Origin: Actinomadura coerulea
GTDB taxonomy: Bacteria; Actinomycetota; Actinomycetes; Streptosporangiales; Streptosporangiaceae
Assembly: GCF_014208105.1 (NCBI RefSeq)
Contig: NZ_JACHMQ010000001.1
Span: 3,410,001 to 3,474,000, forward strand
Length of the DNA: 64,000 nt
Direction of reading: 5' to 3'
Positions within the stretch are counted from its first letter, which is position 1. The number at the start of each line of letters is the position of its first letter. The notes beneath the pieces are model-generated. The model searched no databases. It was not told the DNA's origin and saw only the letters and a list, made by a program, of their open reading frames with translations. Of this stretch, positions 1 through 8,974 are shown piece by piece. The position numbers and the translations under genes were made by a program.

Positions 1-2076
1 CTCAACGACAGTCAGCATTACCTGCTCGACCCCGACCGGGCCGAACAGGTCGCCTCCGGGCTACGCGACCTGCTCAACGACGCCCAGCGCGCACCGGTGC
101 TGGTGGTGGGCAGCATCTGGCACGAGGACTGGGCCACGCTGAGCACCGTGCCTGCCCCTGGGCAGTGGACGTCCGGGCGCCACCCCGATCCGTTCGCGCA
201 GGCCCGCCAACTGGTCGGCGACAACGGCATCATCGTGCCCGAGTACTTCACCGGCGACGACCTGAAGGCGGCCCGCGACGCCGCCACCGGCGACCCCCGC
301 CTGGTCGACGCGCTGCAACACGCCGAACAGGGGCATATCACCCAGTACCTGGCTGGTGTGCCCGCCCTTCTCGAGCGTTACCGCACCGCGTACCCAGCGG
401 CCAAAGCGCTGATCAAGGCGGCCATGGATGCCCTGCGCACCGTCCCCGGCCTCCCCCTGACCCGGGATCTGCTGGAGGAAGCGGCCGAGGGTTACCTCAC
501 CGGCGTCCAGTTCGATCTGCTGGAGGAGGCATGGTTCGAGGCGGCCCTGGCCTCCCTGTCCGTACCGCAACGCGGAACCCGCGGCCCGCTTACCCCTATC
601 CGCCCACGCTGTGGGCAGCCCGCACCCGCCCGGCCCAGTTACCGTCTCGCCCCCTACCTTGAACACCACGGCCGCGTGACCCGCCGCACCACCCGCGCCC
701 CAGCCGCGCTGTGGGAGGCGCTGCTGCACTACCAGGGCGCGCCCGCCGCCATCCTCGGCCAATTCGGACAGAGGGCCAAAGATCACGGGCTGCTGCGAAC
801 GGCCGTCCGCTTCTACGCGGCCGCTGCCGACGCCGGGTACGTGAACGCCTCGAGGAGGACCGCCGGCCTCCTGGAGGACGCGGGCCGCATCGAGGAAGCC
901 ATCAGCTGGTGGCAACAGGCAGCCGACGGCGACGACTACCACGGGATAAACGCCGAGTACCTGGCCAGACTTCTGGAATCGCTGGGCCGAGCCGAGGAGG
1001 CGCTGCACTACTGGCAGCGGTCGGCGGATCTCGGCAACCCCGTCGCCCTGGAGAAGGCGGGCAGGCGGCTGGTGGAATTCGGACGCGTCGACGACGCTGT
1101 CCGCTGGTGGCAGCGCGCAGCCGACCTCGCAGGTGACGACCAGGACAAAGCCGCCTACTACAGCGTGCAGGCGGCCGAACTGCTGGTGCGAGCGGGCCCA
1201 CTGGAGGAAGCCCTGGCTTGGTGGCTGCGCGCCGTGGGGACCAGCTCCTTTATGGCTCAGTGGGCTGACACGCCTCGAGAACTACACGAAACAGGCCAGG
1301 CCGACGAAGCCGTTCAACGGCTGCGTGCCCACGCCGCGAACGGCACTGCGTCGGACGCCAATGTCGCCAAGTGCCTCCGCCTGCTGCACGACGCCAGCAA
1401 CCACGTCTGCGATGTCCCGGACCGGGGACCAGCGGCCGAGCACGCCGACACCGCTGATCCCCAAGACCCGACCACCGCCGAACCGGAAAGCCCCTGGTAC
1501 GCAACGCGCTGGGACGAGGTGAAACGCGAGGCCAACCAGCTGGCGGCCCAAGGTTCCATCACCGACGAGATCATCGATCTTCTCCTAAATCCCCCCGACG
1601 CCCATCACGGGCTCCACTTCGAATTGGTAAGCGCCATCTTGTGGGTGACCGGCAGGCAAGAAGAAGCCATCCGCCATTGCCAACAGGCAGCAGAACATGT
1701 CTACGCCTCCGGCGGATACACCTCTGACGCTCGCTATGCCGCACTACGAGCGGCCTACCTTCTTCGCCAGATAGACCGCACTCAGGAAGCCATTGGCTGG
1801 TTGCAGAACCGCGCCGAGACCGGAGACGACGACGCCGCCCAGAAAGCGGTCTGGCTGCTGCTGGAACGCGGCGAGGGCGAGCATGCCATCGACTGGCTGA
1901 CGCACGCCGCAGCCGCAGGCCACCGCTACGCGCTGGCACTCACCGCCGATGTGCTGGCCGAAACGGGCCACATCACCGACGCCGACAAACTCCGGCAGTA
2001 CGGATGGGAACCCGACGGATCCATCGCAGAACCCTGGACAGCCGCGCCCCCAGCCGCCCACCCGCACCAGCCATAG
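1..2076 (+). CDS. TPR/Sel1-like repeat protein, 5' end outside window
   Basis: The frame is open from the first base, so the start codon lies upstream and this is the C-terminal 691 residues of a larger protein. The first ~180 residues look like the end of an NTPase or winged-helix region (VLVVGSIWHEDW), similar to actinobacterial STAND-type proteins; this is a weak impression. From about residue 245 there are repeated helical pairs with the signature A..WW..AA(D) (ISWWQQAADGDD, LHYWQRSADLG, VRWWQRAADLA, LAWWLRAVG), which is Sel1/TPR-like and suggests a protein-binding solenoid. It lies beside the integrase at 2199-3752 and is probably cargo of the same element. Its function is unknown; regulation or signalling is a guess. 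Confidence 0.7.
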   Translation, partial: LNDSQHYLLDPDRAEQVASGLRDLLNDAQRAPVLVVGSIWHEDWATLSTVPAPGQWTSGRHPDPFAQARQLVGDNGIIVPEYFTGDDLKAARDAATGDPRLVDALQHAEQGHITQYLAGVPALLERYRTAYPAAKALIKAAMDALRTVPGLPLTRDLLEEAAEGYLTGVQFDLLEEAWFEAALASLSVPQRGTRGPLTPIRPRCGQPAPARPSYRLAPYLEHHGRVTRRTTRAPAALWEALLHYQGAPAAILGQFGQRAKDHGLLRTAVRFYAAAADAGYVNASRRTAGLLEDAGRIEEAISWWQQAADGDDYHGINAEYLARLLESLGRAEEALHYWQRSADLGNPVALEKAGRRLVEFGRVDDAVRWWQRAADLAGDDQDKAAYYSVQAAELLVRAGPLEEALAWWLRAVGTSSFMAQWADTPRELHETGQADEAVQRLRAHAANGTASDANVAKCLRLLHDASNHVCDVPDRGPAAEHADTADPQDPTTAEPESPWYATRWDEVKREANQLAAQGSITDEIIDLLLNPPDAHHGLHFELVSAILWVTGRQEEAIRHCQQAAEHVYASGGYTSDARYAALRAAYLLRQIDRTQEAIGWLQNRAETGDDDAAQKAVWLLLERGEGEHAIDWLTHAAAAGHRYALALTADVLAETGHITDADKLRQYGWEPDGSIAEPWTAAPPAAHPHQP

Positions 2077-2198
2077 GATCGTGCAGCCAGCGGCCGAGGC
2101 GCTGGCCGCACGACAGTCCCCAGCTAGAGCTGCGGGGGCGGGGGGTGGTTCCTCGGAAAGTGCTCCCGTGCCCTTCCGCTGCTCGTGTGCTGGGCGGA

Positions 2199-3752
2199 CT
2201 AGTTGCCTGTAGGGATTTGCATGGCGGTGAGGGTGTCGGTGACCAGGTGCAAGTCTGGGCGGGAGGTGGAGCTTTCGGCTGCGATCTGGCGGGCGAGAGG
2301 AGGGTCGATCATGGCCTGCATGCGGTGCATCATGTCCTCCATTCGCGCCAGCATCGCCTCTTGTGGGTCGGGTTGCTTTACCTCGTAGCCCAGGAGCACG
2401 TTCATGGTGGTTGCTGCGGCTTCGCTTTCCTCAGCCAGTGCCCAGACGTAGTGGGTGGTGGATGTCAGGTCGTTGTGGCCCAGGCGGGCCTGGACGTCCG
2501 GCAGCGGGACGCCGTGTGCCAGGAGGAGGGAGGCGTGGGAGTGGCGCAGTTGGTACGGGGTCACATCGACGCCGACGGCCTTGCGGGCCGGGATCCAGAT
2601 GGTGCTCCATTCACTGGGCGCCAGGTAGTCGTTGCCGTCACGGCGGATCCGCTGGCGAGTGACCTTGCCCTTGCGGGCCATCGCCTGCACGCGATACGCC
2701 GACCGATAGTCCCGGTAGGCCTGTACGCACGGCGCGCACCGGCAGCCGTGCTTGCGGTACGTACTGATCTTGGTGTGAGTGACGCGTTCGCCGGTGACGG
2801 GTGAGACGAAGGTCGTCTTCGCGGCGGCTTCCATCTCTTCTGCGGTGCAGCGCGGGAGGTTGACCCAGGCCGTGTCCGGCATGAACAACCGGACTGGGAA
2901 GATCAGGTCGCCTGGCTTCATGCCGTGTTGTTCGACGTGGGCGCGGATCTTCTCCACAAGCGGCCTGCCGACTTTGAATCGGCGGTGTTCTCCGTTCTTC
3001 GTGTAGGGGCGGGTAATGAACCGGCCGCCGGTCGGATGGAACTGCTTCGCCACCTCCACAGTCGAGCGGCACACGTTCAGCATGCCGGTGTCGTAGTCCA
3101 GGTCCCCTTCCTGGAAGGAGATCGCCTCGCAGAAGCGAACCCCGGTGGAGATGATGTACTCGGCGAACAGACGCTGCGTCGGCAGCGGCAGCTTGCTGTA
3201 CAGTTCCCAGAACACCGTCTCGTTGATCACTTTGATGTTCTTGTGCGCGGCCTGCTTGCCGACGTTCAGACCCCGGACAGGGTTGTCGGTGCGGCAGCCC
3301 AGCAGGATCGAGAGGCCGAGCATCGCCGAGAGCACCTTCCGGCAGGCCCGCCTCGTGGTCACCGTCCGCTCCGTCTCCGCCAGCCAGGTGAAGAACTGGA
3401 CGGCGCGGGCGGAGTCGAAGGTCGCCACCCGGTCGGCCTTCAAGAAGGGGCGGACGTGGTTGATCCAGACCCCGAAGTAGGTCTGCATCGTGTTCGGCTC
3501 GACCCGGTGATGCCGCTGGAAGATCGGCCAGAACTCGTCGAACGTCATCGCGCGCCTCTGCGCCGGCGTCATCTCCCCCAGGACGCCGCCCTCGCGTCTG
3601 TTCTGCTCCCTGCGGGCCGCGGCCAGTGCCTCTAGTTCGTCGTCGTAGGTGCCGGCCGACCGGGGTGTCCCGGTCGTGTCGTCGTACATCCCCGTGTACC
3701 GGGTCGCCCCGGTGCGCTTGCTGACCTTCCTGGCTACGTACGGTTGCCGCAC
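2199..3752 (-). CDS. int: Tyrosine recombinase/integrase with Cys-rich insertion
   Basis: 517-aa phage-type integrase. The GTG start at 3752 is chosen because GAGGAGG lies just upstream of it; a longer frame exists but has no such site. An N-terminal SAM-like core-binding region (about residues 70-150) precedes the catalytic domain. Catalytic candidates are R206 (STGVRFCEA), R403 (YQLRHSHAS), H426 (LGHND) and Y435 (STTHYVW). The usual His of the HxxR box is Tyr here. Between boxes I and II there is an insertion near residues 330-350 with three cysteines in KHGCRCAPC, possibly a metal site. It is transcribed away from the aidB junction. It probably drives integration and excision of the left element. 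Confidence 0.9.
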   Translation of the reverse strand: MRQPYVARKVSKRTGATRYTGMYDDTTGTPRSAGTYDDELEALAAARREQNRREGGVLGEMTPAQRRAMTFDEFWPIFQRHHRVEPNTMQTYFGVWINHVRPFLKADRVATFDSARAVQFFTWLAETERTVTTRRACRKVLSAMLGLSILLGCRTDNPVRGLNVGKQAAHKNIKVINETVFWELYSKLPLPTQRLFAEYIISTGVRFCEAISFQEGDLDYDTGMLNVCRSTVEVAKQFHPTGGRFITRPYTKNGEHRRFKVGRPLVEKIRAHVEQHGMKPGDLIFPVRLFMPDTAWVNLPRCTAEEMEAAAKTTFVSPVTGERVTHTKISTYRKHGCRCAPCVQAYRDYRSAYRVQAMARKGKVTRQRIRRDGNDYLAPSEWSTIWIPARKAVGVDVTPYQLRHSHASLLLAHGVPLPDVQARLGHNDLTSTTHYVWALAEESEAAATTMNVLLGYEVKQPDPQEAMLARMEDMMHRMQAMIDPPLARQIAAESSTSRPDLHLVTDTLTAMQIPTGN

Positions 3753-3879
3753 TGACTCCTCCTCTCGACCGGAGAACGAGTTAGCGAACCGGCTAGCGGA
3801 CTGCCTGTCACAGCCCCGCACCAGCCACCACCACGCATGATCAACATGCATGCTGACCTGCGATTTTACCTCATTTTCG

Positions 3880-3915
3880 AAGCCTCATCGAGTCTGGGAG
3901 GGCTCCGGCAACGTC
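3880..3915. other. Candidate attachment junction in aidB
   Basis: AidB-type coding begins at about 3889 with VWEGSGNV, one of the most conserved stretches of the family. The bases just before it encode unrelated residues. A conserved core such as CTGGGAGGGCTCCGGC (3894-3909) is a plausible att core, because tyrosine integrases often use conserved coding stretches and restore the sequence. The left copy is outside the window, so the core is inferred and not seen as a repeat. Confidence 0.4.
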
Positions 3916-4266
3916 GCGGCACTCGATCTCCTCCGCGCAACGCTCCGCGAACCGCAGACCCTAGAGGCGTTCTTCGACGAAGTAGCCCTCTCCCAAGGAG
4001 CCGACAAGCGCCTGGACGCAGCCATCAAGGACGTCAAGGAAAGCTTCGCCGACACGTCCACAATCGAGTACCGCGCCCGCCGAGTAGCCGAGAACCTGGC
4101 ACTAGTCCTGCAAGCATCGCTGCTGGTCAGGCACGGTCATCCGGCCGTCGCCGACGCCTTCTGCGCAACCCGCCTGGCAGGCGACTGGGGCGGCGCCTTC
4201 GGCACCCTCCCGCCGGGCCTGGACCTCGCCCCGATCATCGACCGCGCCACCCCGAAGGTCGGCTGA
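3889..4266 (+). pseudogene. aidB: 3' fragment of aidB-like acyl-CoA dehydrogenase
   Basis: Only about 126 codons remain. They read RVWEGSGNVAALDLLR at the start, then a helical segment, then LVLQASLLVRHG, VADAFCATRL and GDWGGAFGTLP, which is the C-terminal domain of AidB/isovaleryl-CoA-dehydrogenase-like flavoproteins linked to the alkylation adaptive response. The full protein is about 540 aa, so the FAD-binding and catalytic core is missing. Insertion of the left element is the simplest explanation: the 5' part should be beyond that element. An upstream ATG at 3850 keeps the frame open but encodes no AidB-like residues before position 3889. Confidence 0.7.
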
Positions 4267-4313
4267 CTCCTCACGCAAGATCAACATCCGGCGTCCGCCG
4301 GGCCACCGCATCT

Positions 4314-5048
4314 TCAGGGGGTGGCTGGTTTGCGGGCGGTGAGCAGGCGGGTCGGGACCCACGGACTGCCCCACCACGCGCGCCAGCCGAGGCCGCGCAC
4401 GCGGATGTCCTGGGCGTTCAGCCGGTCCAGCACCGCGGCGTACTCGCGGGGGGTCCGCGCCAGGTCGGCGATCAGCAGGCGGCCGCCCGGCCGCAGCACC
4501 CGGTACGCCTCGGCGATCGCTTTGGCGCGGGCGTCCGCGCCGAAGATGGTGTGCACCGTCAGGCTGGACACGATCAGGTCGAAGCTCGCGTCCGCGTACG
4601 GAAGTCTGCGCAGGTCCCCCCCTTGCACGTGGACGCGGTCGGCGACGCCTTCGGCGCGGGCGTTGCGCAGGGTCGCCGCCGGGGTGTTGCCGGACTGGTC
4701 CCGTCCGCGCCACAGGTCCACGCCGACCGCCTGGCCCTGCGGGAGGTGCCGGGCGGCGGCCAACAGGACGGCGCCGCGTCCGCAGCCGAGGTCGAGCAGC
4801 CGTTCGTCGCCACGCAGGTCCAGTTCGTCCAGCACGTCCCGCCAGACCAGGAACTTGCCGCGCAGCGTGGCGTGCAGGCTCAGGGCCAGGCATCCCGCCA
4901 GCAGGGTGCCGGAGACCAGCGCGGGCAGCGCGGCGGCCAGATCGGCGGTGACCGCCATCACCAGCCCGGTCACCCAGAACCCCAGCACGACCAAGCCCAC
5001 GAAGCCGAACCCATAGGGCGCATCCATCCCATACCGCGCGCCAGACAT
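4314..5048 (-). CDS. Membrane-associated class I SAM methyltransferase
   Basis: 244 aa. The start at 5048 (MSGARYGMD) is chosen because the frame upstream lacks recognisable sequence; a second Met lies 6 codons in. Two hydrophobic segments near residues 14-33 and 38-55 anchor the N-terminus. They precede a Rossmann methyltransferase domain with motif I LLDLGCGRGAVL, an acidic loop VGVDLW, and DLIVSSLTVH followed by VLRPGGRLLIADL. The substrate is unknown. It is convergent with the aidB remnant and divergent from the next gene. Confidence 0.8.
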   Translation of the reverse strand: MSGARYGMDAPYGFGFVGLVVLGFWVTGLVMAVTADLAAALPALVSGTLLAGCLALSLHATLRGKFLVWRDVLDELDLRGDERLLDLGCGRGAVLLAAARHLPQGQAVGVDLWRGRDQSGNTPAATLRNARAEGVADRVHVQGGDLRRLPYADASFDLIVSSLTVHTIFGADARAKAIAEAYRVLRPGGRLLIADLARTPREYAAVLDRLNAQDIRVRGLGWRAWWGSPWVPTRLLTARKPATP

Positions 5049-5252
5049 CCCGCCACTCTGCCACGAACCGGCCGATCGCGGGCCGGCTACGACGCATCGC
5101 CTCTGCCAGCGTCGGGCATTCTCAACCCGTCCGACCCGGTTCGACGTCGAACTGTCCGGCTCGGGAGCGGGAGCGGTGAGATGAACCGGCTCCGGCGAAA
5201 ATGACTGATCGTTCGCGATCGGCGCTCCAGGCTCGCTTCGGACGGAGACGGG

Positions 5253-6263
5253 GTGTCGGGCATGAGGATCGAGCGCCATCGGATCGGCGCGAAGCGGCTG
5301 CGCGAGGCGACCGAGGACTTCGCCGGGCGAATCGGCCGCAGCGTCCGCCTTCAGCAGGAGGCGGGACGCGACGGGTTCGGCTGGCAGATGATCGCCAACG
5401 ACCTGCTGGACTATGCCGGAGCCCGGTCGGTGGAGGACCCGCAGATCGACCGGGACGCCTGGATGGCGCTCGGTTCGGCCGCCGACCTCATCGGGACGCC
5501 CGGCACCGACGCGGAGCGAGCCCTGCACGCCCTGGCCACGGGCGACCAGGACGCCTTCTGGACGGCGATCGCGGCCATGCTCGCCCAGCCGCTGGGTGAG
5601 AACCCACGTCCCCGCACCCTGCTGCCGTCGGCACCGCTCGCGCTCACCGCCATCGCCGTCCGGGACAACGGCTGGGAGCAGCGGATCGAGTCCGACTACC
5701 TGCCCCCGAGCATCACCCGCAGTGAACGGGGCCACGGCGCGGAAACCTCCATCGAGCCCGAAGACCTGTCGAACTACGAATGGCACCACGCGATCGCGCT
5801 CGCGTTGATCACAGGCTCGAAGGAACGGCGCGGCCTCCTGCTGGGCATCGACCCCGACGCCCTGGCATCGGAGTGGAGCGCGCCCGCCCACCACGCCTAC
5901 CATGTCGCGCTCCGCGCCTACCTGAGGGGCGAACCCGCCCGTCCGGCCATGGACCGGGCGCTGGCCGCCGTCCGGAACGCCGCAGCCGCCCAGCCGGGCA
6001 TCCTGTGGCCGTTCACCGTCCTGCTGTCACAACTCGTGGCCGGAGACCGGGACGGGTTCGTGGCGGCACTGGTCGACGCCCTGGAAGAGTTCCGCGAGCA
6101 CTACACCGCCGGCGATGAGCAGGACAGCGTCAGCAAGCAGGTCCCCATCGACATCCTCGCGCTGACCTGCCACGCGCACCGTGAACTCGGCTGGGGGATC
6201 CCCTTGGTCTCCGACTACCTCCCCACCGCGATCGTGGCGCCCTGGCCGACACGCGACCACTGA
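5253..6263 (+). CDS. Imm49-like immunity family protein
   Basis: 336 aa, GTG start. It is largely alpha-helical with a C-terminal IDILALTCHAHRELGW...VSDYLPTAI. This resembles actinobacterial immunity-49 family proteins, which end in a conserved LA..A...G......DYLP pattern. Imm49 proteins are predicted antidotes in polymorphic toxin systems, but no toxin gene lies nearby. The next gene encodes a kinase on the opposite strand. The assignment comes from recall of family motifs; an unrelated helical protein is possible. Confidence 0.5.
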   Translation: MSGMRIERHRIGAKRLREATEDFAGRIGRSVRLQQEAGRDGFGWQMIANDLLDYAGARSVEDPQIDRDAWMALGSAADLIGTPGTDAERALHALATGDQDAFWTAIAAMLAQPLGENPRPRTLLPSAPLALTAIAVRDNGWEQRIESDYLPPSITRSERGHGAETSIEPEDLSNYEWHHAIALALITGSKERRGLLLGIDPDALASEWSAPAHHAYHVALRAYLRGEPARPAMDRALAAVRNAAAAQPGILWPFTVLLSQLVAGDRDGFVAALVDALEEFREHYTAGDEQDSVSKQVPIDILALTCHAHRELGWGIPLVSDYLPTAIVAPWPTRDH

Positions 6264-6387
6264 TCGAGCGACGCCGCCAGTCGGCTCCGTCCCGCACTGC
6301 CACCATGCCGATGCCGCCTACGCCCGGCGTTCCGGGCGGCCGCGGTTCGTTACTCACTGCGAGGGCGACCACATCGTCGGTCAGCCT

Positions 6388-8451
6388 TCACCGGTGCTTC
6401 TTCAGCAGCATCACGGTGTCGCTGCTGGCGGCGGCCAACATCGAACCGTCCGGGCTGTACGTCAACTCGGTGACGTCGGTCGAATCTCCGAAGAAGGGAA
6501 CCCAGTCCGTTTTTCCGTCAGTGGTCGAGATGAGATCGCCGGTTCTCGGGTCCCAGATCTTCGCGGTGTTACCGCTGGCGGTGGCGAGTGTGGAACCGTC
6601 CGGGCTGAACACCACCTCGTTGACGTTGGCCCCGAATCCCTTGAGGGTGGTGACGAGGGAGCCGGTTCTCGCATCCCAGATCCTCGCCTTCTCGTCCAAA
6701 CCGCCTGTGACGATCCTGGAACCGTCGGGACTGAACGCGACCGAACCAACACCGCCGCGATGCCCGGCGAGCGAGGCGACGCGATCAGCTGTCGCGACGT
6801 CCCAGACCTTCGCGGAGTCGTTCGGGCCGCCGACGGCCACCCTGGTGCCGTCCGGACTGAAGGCCACCGCGTAGACGCCGTACAGGTCATCGCCGATCTC
6901 GGCGATGCGAACACCGGTCTCGGCACTCCACACGGCTACGTTGGGGCCGGCAGATAGAGTGTTGGTGGCGAAAGCGGATCCGTCCGGACTGAACACCACC
7001 GACCTGTACCAGGGATCAGCTTTAGGAAGAGTCGCGACGACTTTTCCTGACTCGACGTTCCAGAGCAGTGCTTCGCCGCCCGACGTGGTCACGATCCTGG
7101 AGCCGTCCGGGCGCAACGCCACCGACTCGACGAGGTCCCGATCGCCACCGAATCTGGCGACGACCTTAAGGCTTTCGACGTCACAGATTCTCGTGGTGCC
7201 GTCCGCGCTGACGATGATCAGCTTGGAAGCGTCCGAACTGAAAGCCACCAGTTTGATGCCTTCCCCATATTCACCGAGTGTGGTGAGGAGTTCACCGGTC
7301 CTGGTATCCCAGATCTTCGCGGTGTGGTCACCGCTGCCGGTGGCCAGTTTCGAACCGTCCGGGCTGAACGCCACCGCTCCGACGTCGTCCCGGTGCCCGC
7401 TGAAGGTGAAGGCGACGTCGAACTTCGTGTCCCCGATCTGCTCGATGCGGGTGATGACGAAGAGGAATATCACCGTCACCACGACGATGCTCGCGAGTTT
7501 GAGAGTCCGTCGCGGTATCAGCGGTGCGAACGGCGTCCGGACGGGCGTCTGGCGCTCCCGAGGTGAGCGGCGTTCGCCGACCGGCTCGTCGAGTCGCGGG
7601 ACGGGCGGCCGTGCGGGGAGTTCGGGAAGACCCCCGATGTCGCGGAGGCGTGCGAGGATGTCCGCGGCCCGGGCGGGACGCTGATCGGGGTCTTTGGCCA
7701 GCATTTCCAAGACGAGACGGTCGAGCGCTTCGGGAATCTCGGGCCGCGTCGTGCTCGGCGGCGCGGGGGCCGCATTGAGGTGCTGTCCCATGAACGCGCT
7801 GAGCGACGGACCGTGAAAAGCGGTGCGCCCGGTCAGCATCACGTACAGGATTCCCCCGAACGCGTACAGATCCGTGCGGTCGTCGACCGGATCCCCGCGC
7901 CACTGCTCGGGGGCCATGAACCTCGGTGTTCCCGCCTGCCCTCCGAGGGTGTGCGATGCCGAAGCCTCGACGATATGGGCGATGCCGAAATCGCAGATCT
8001 TGACCCGATCCCCTTGCAGGAGCATCAGGTTCGCCGGCTTGATGTCCCGATGCACGATGCGGTGCTCATGGGCAGCGGCCAGACCGTCCGCGATCTGCGC
8101 GGCCAACACCAGCGCCCGCCGCACCGCGAGCCCCTCCGGATGCGCGGCGATCTCCTCGGCCAGGTCCCTGCCCTGCAGGAATTCCATCACCAGATACCAC
8201 TGGCCGTCGTATTCTCCGAAGTCGTCGACCGCGGCGATGTTCGGATGAGACAGCCTGGCCGCGATCTTCGCTTCCTGCCGGAACTTGCTCAGCCACACGG
8301 GGCCGCTCGCCGCGACGTCCCGGTGCAGGAACTTGACCGCGACCGGCCGGTCCCGGAGGAGATCGGCGGCCCTCCACACCTGGCCGAAGCCGCCTCCGCC
8401 GACAGCCCGCTCAAGCCGATACCGGCCGGCGATCCGCAGCCCTGACTCCAC
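6388..8451 (-). CDS. Ser/Thr protein kinase with C-terminal WD40 propeller
   Basis: 687 aa from a GTG at 8451. The start is uncertain: the frame stays open to 8610 but the kinase domain begins right after this codon. The kinase domain (about 8-275) has the glycine loop GGGGFGQVW, K40 in VAVKF, HRDIKPANL with D136, DFG at 154-156 and MAPEQW. A proline-rich linker and one transmembrane helix (about 318-335) follow. Then come seven clear WD40 blades and a degenerate eighth (V.FSPDGS..AT.S.D...K(I/V)WD). This is a Hanks-type kinase with the cytoplasmic domain first and a probably extracytoplasmic propeller as sensor or binding platform. No partner gene is evident. Confidence 0.92.
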   Translation of the reverse strand: MESGLRIAGRYRLERAVGGGGFGQVWRAADLLRDRPVAVKFLHRDVAASGPVWLSKFRQEAKIAARLSHPNIAAVDDFGEYDGQWYLVMEFLQGRDLAEEIAAHPEGLAVRRALVLAAQIADGLAAAHEHRIVHRDIKPANLMLLQGDRVKICDFGIAHIVEASASHTLGGQAGTPRFMAPEQWRGDPVDDRTDLYAFGGILYVMLTGRTAFHGPSLSAFMGQHLNAAPAPPSTTRPEIPEALDRLVLEMLAKDPDQRPARAADILARLRDIGGLPELPARPPVPRLDEPVGERRSPRERQTPVRTPFAPLIPRRTLKLASIVVVTVIFLFVITRIEQIGDTKFDVAFTFSGHRDDVGAVAFSPDGSKLATGSGDHTAKIWDTRTGELLTTLGEYGEGIKLVAFSSDASKLIIVSADGTTRICDVESLKVVARFGGDRDLVESVALRPDGSRIVTTSGGEALLWNVESGKVVATLPKADPWYRSVVFSPDGSAFATNTLSAGPNVAVWSAETGVRIAEIGDDLYGVYAVAFSPDGTRVAVGGPNDSAKVWDVATADRVASLAGHRGGVGSVAFSPDGSRIVTGGLDEKARIWDARTGSLVTTLKGFGANVNEVVFSPDGSTLATASGNTAKIWDPRTGDLISTTDGKTDWVPFFGDSTDVTELTYSPDGSMLAAASSDTVMLLKKHR

Positions 8452-8974
8452 CCAGCACCCCCACCACGCACCACCGCGAGAATCCGCACTCCGGCGGGAC
8501 GTGACCAAGAAAACCACACCCCGGTGGAATGAGGGAGAGTCCTGGGACGCGAAGTGGCTCATCACGTTCACATGACCTGCGACCGACGTCCCTTCTTCTC
8601 CGCGCCTCATACTCCTTGCCCGGAGCGATCGTCACGCGGAGTCCACGCTTTCCACGAAAGGCCGGACCTGATATCGGGCTGCAGGTTTCACATATCGAAG
8701 TCGGTCAGGTCCGGCAGGAATACCGGCGGACCGGTGATCGTGCCGGCCACTGGAGCGTCGAGGCGTGGCCCCTGACCGCGCGGCGCTCGGGACCGACCGG
8801 GTCCTGATCGTCGATGGATGGAGGCGTCGAGCGCGTCGCCCCAGGGTCGGCTGAGTCCTCACGTTCCCCTCACTCGTCGGCGGAGAGCCTCAGCGTGGTG
8901 AGTGCGGTTTTCCACAGGGAAGCCGGGCGGCCGTCCGCATGGGCGGCGAGAGGCCGGCTCCGTAGCGTTCAACC
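8452..8974. other. Intergenic region, no gene seen
   Basis: 523 bases between two divergent genes. No coding frame with convincing composition or a ribosome-binding site was found. It must hold promoters for the kinase and the serine hydrolase, but none could be placed with confidence. It contains the inverted repeat at 8661-8715. Confidence 0.5.
8661..8715. repeat. Inverted repeat, 11-bp perfect arms
   Basis: GCCGGACCTGA (8661-8671) is repeated as its exact reverse complement TCAGGTCCGGC (8705-8715), separated by 33 bases that contain ATATCG twice. It sits alone in the divergent intergenic region. It could be a structured leader, a terminator-like stem or a protein site. Confidence 0.5.

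Larger units (their letters stand above)
1..3888. mobile_element. Right end of an integrated element (partial)
   Basis: A tyrosine integrase gene lies about 140 bp from a sharp boundary at which the 3' portion of an aidB-like gene begins without its first ~400 codons. The layout of integrase next to a truncated conserved gene is what site-specific insertion into a coding sequence leaves. The other att site and the 5' part of aidB should lie left of the window. The element type (phage, ICE or island) cannot be told from these two genes. The exact boundary is inferred from where AidB-like homology starts. Confidence 0.5.

Noticed and set aside
4314..5903. Long N-terminal extension of the methyltransferase frame up to 5903
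   Set aside because: The added part is antisense to the Imm49-like gene and shows no family similarity; the start at 5048 gives a normal protein.
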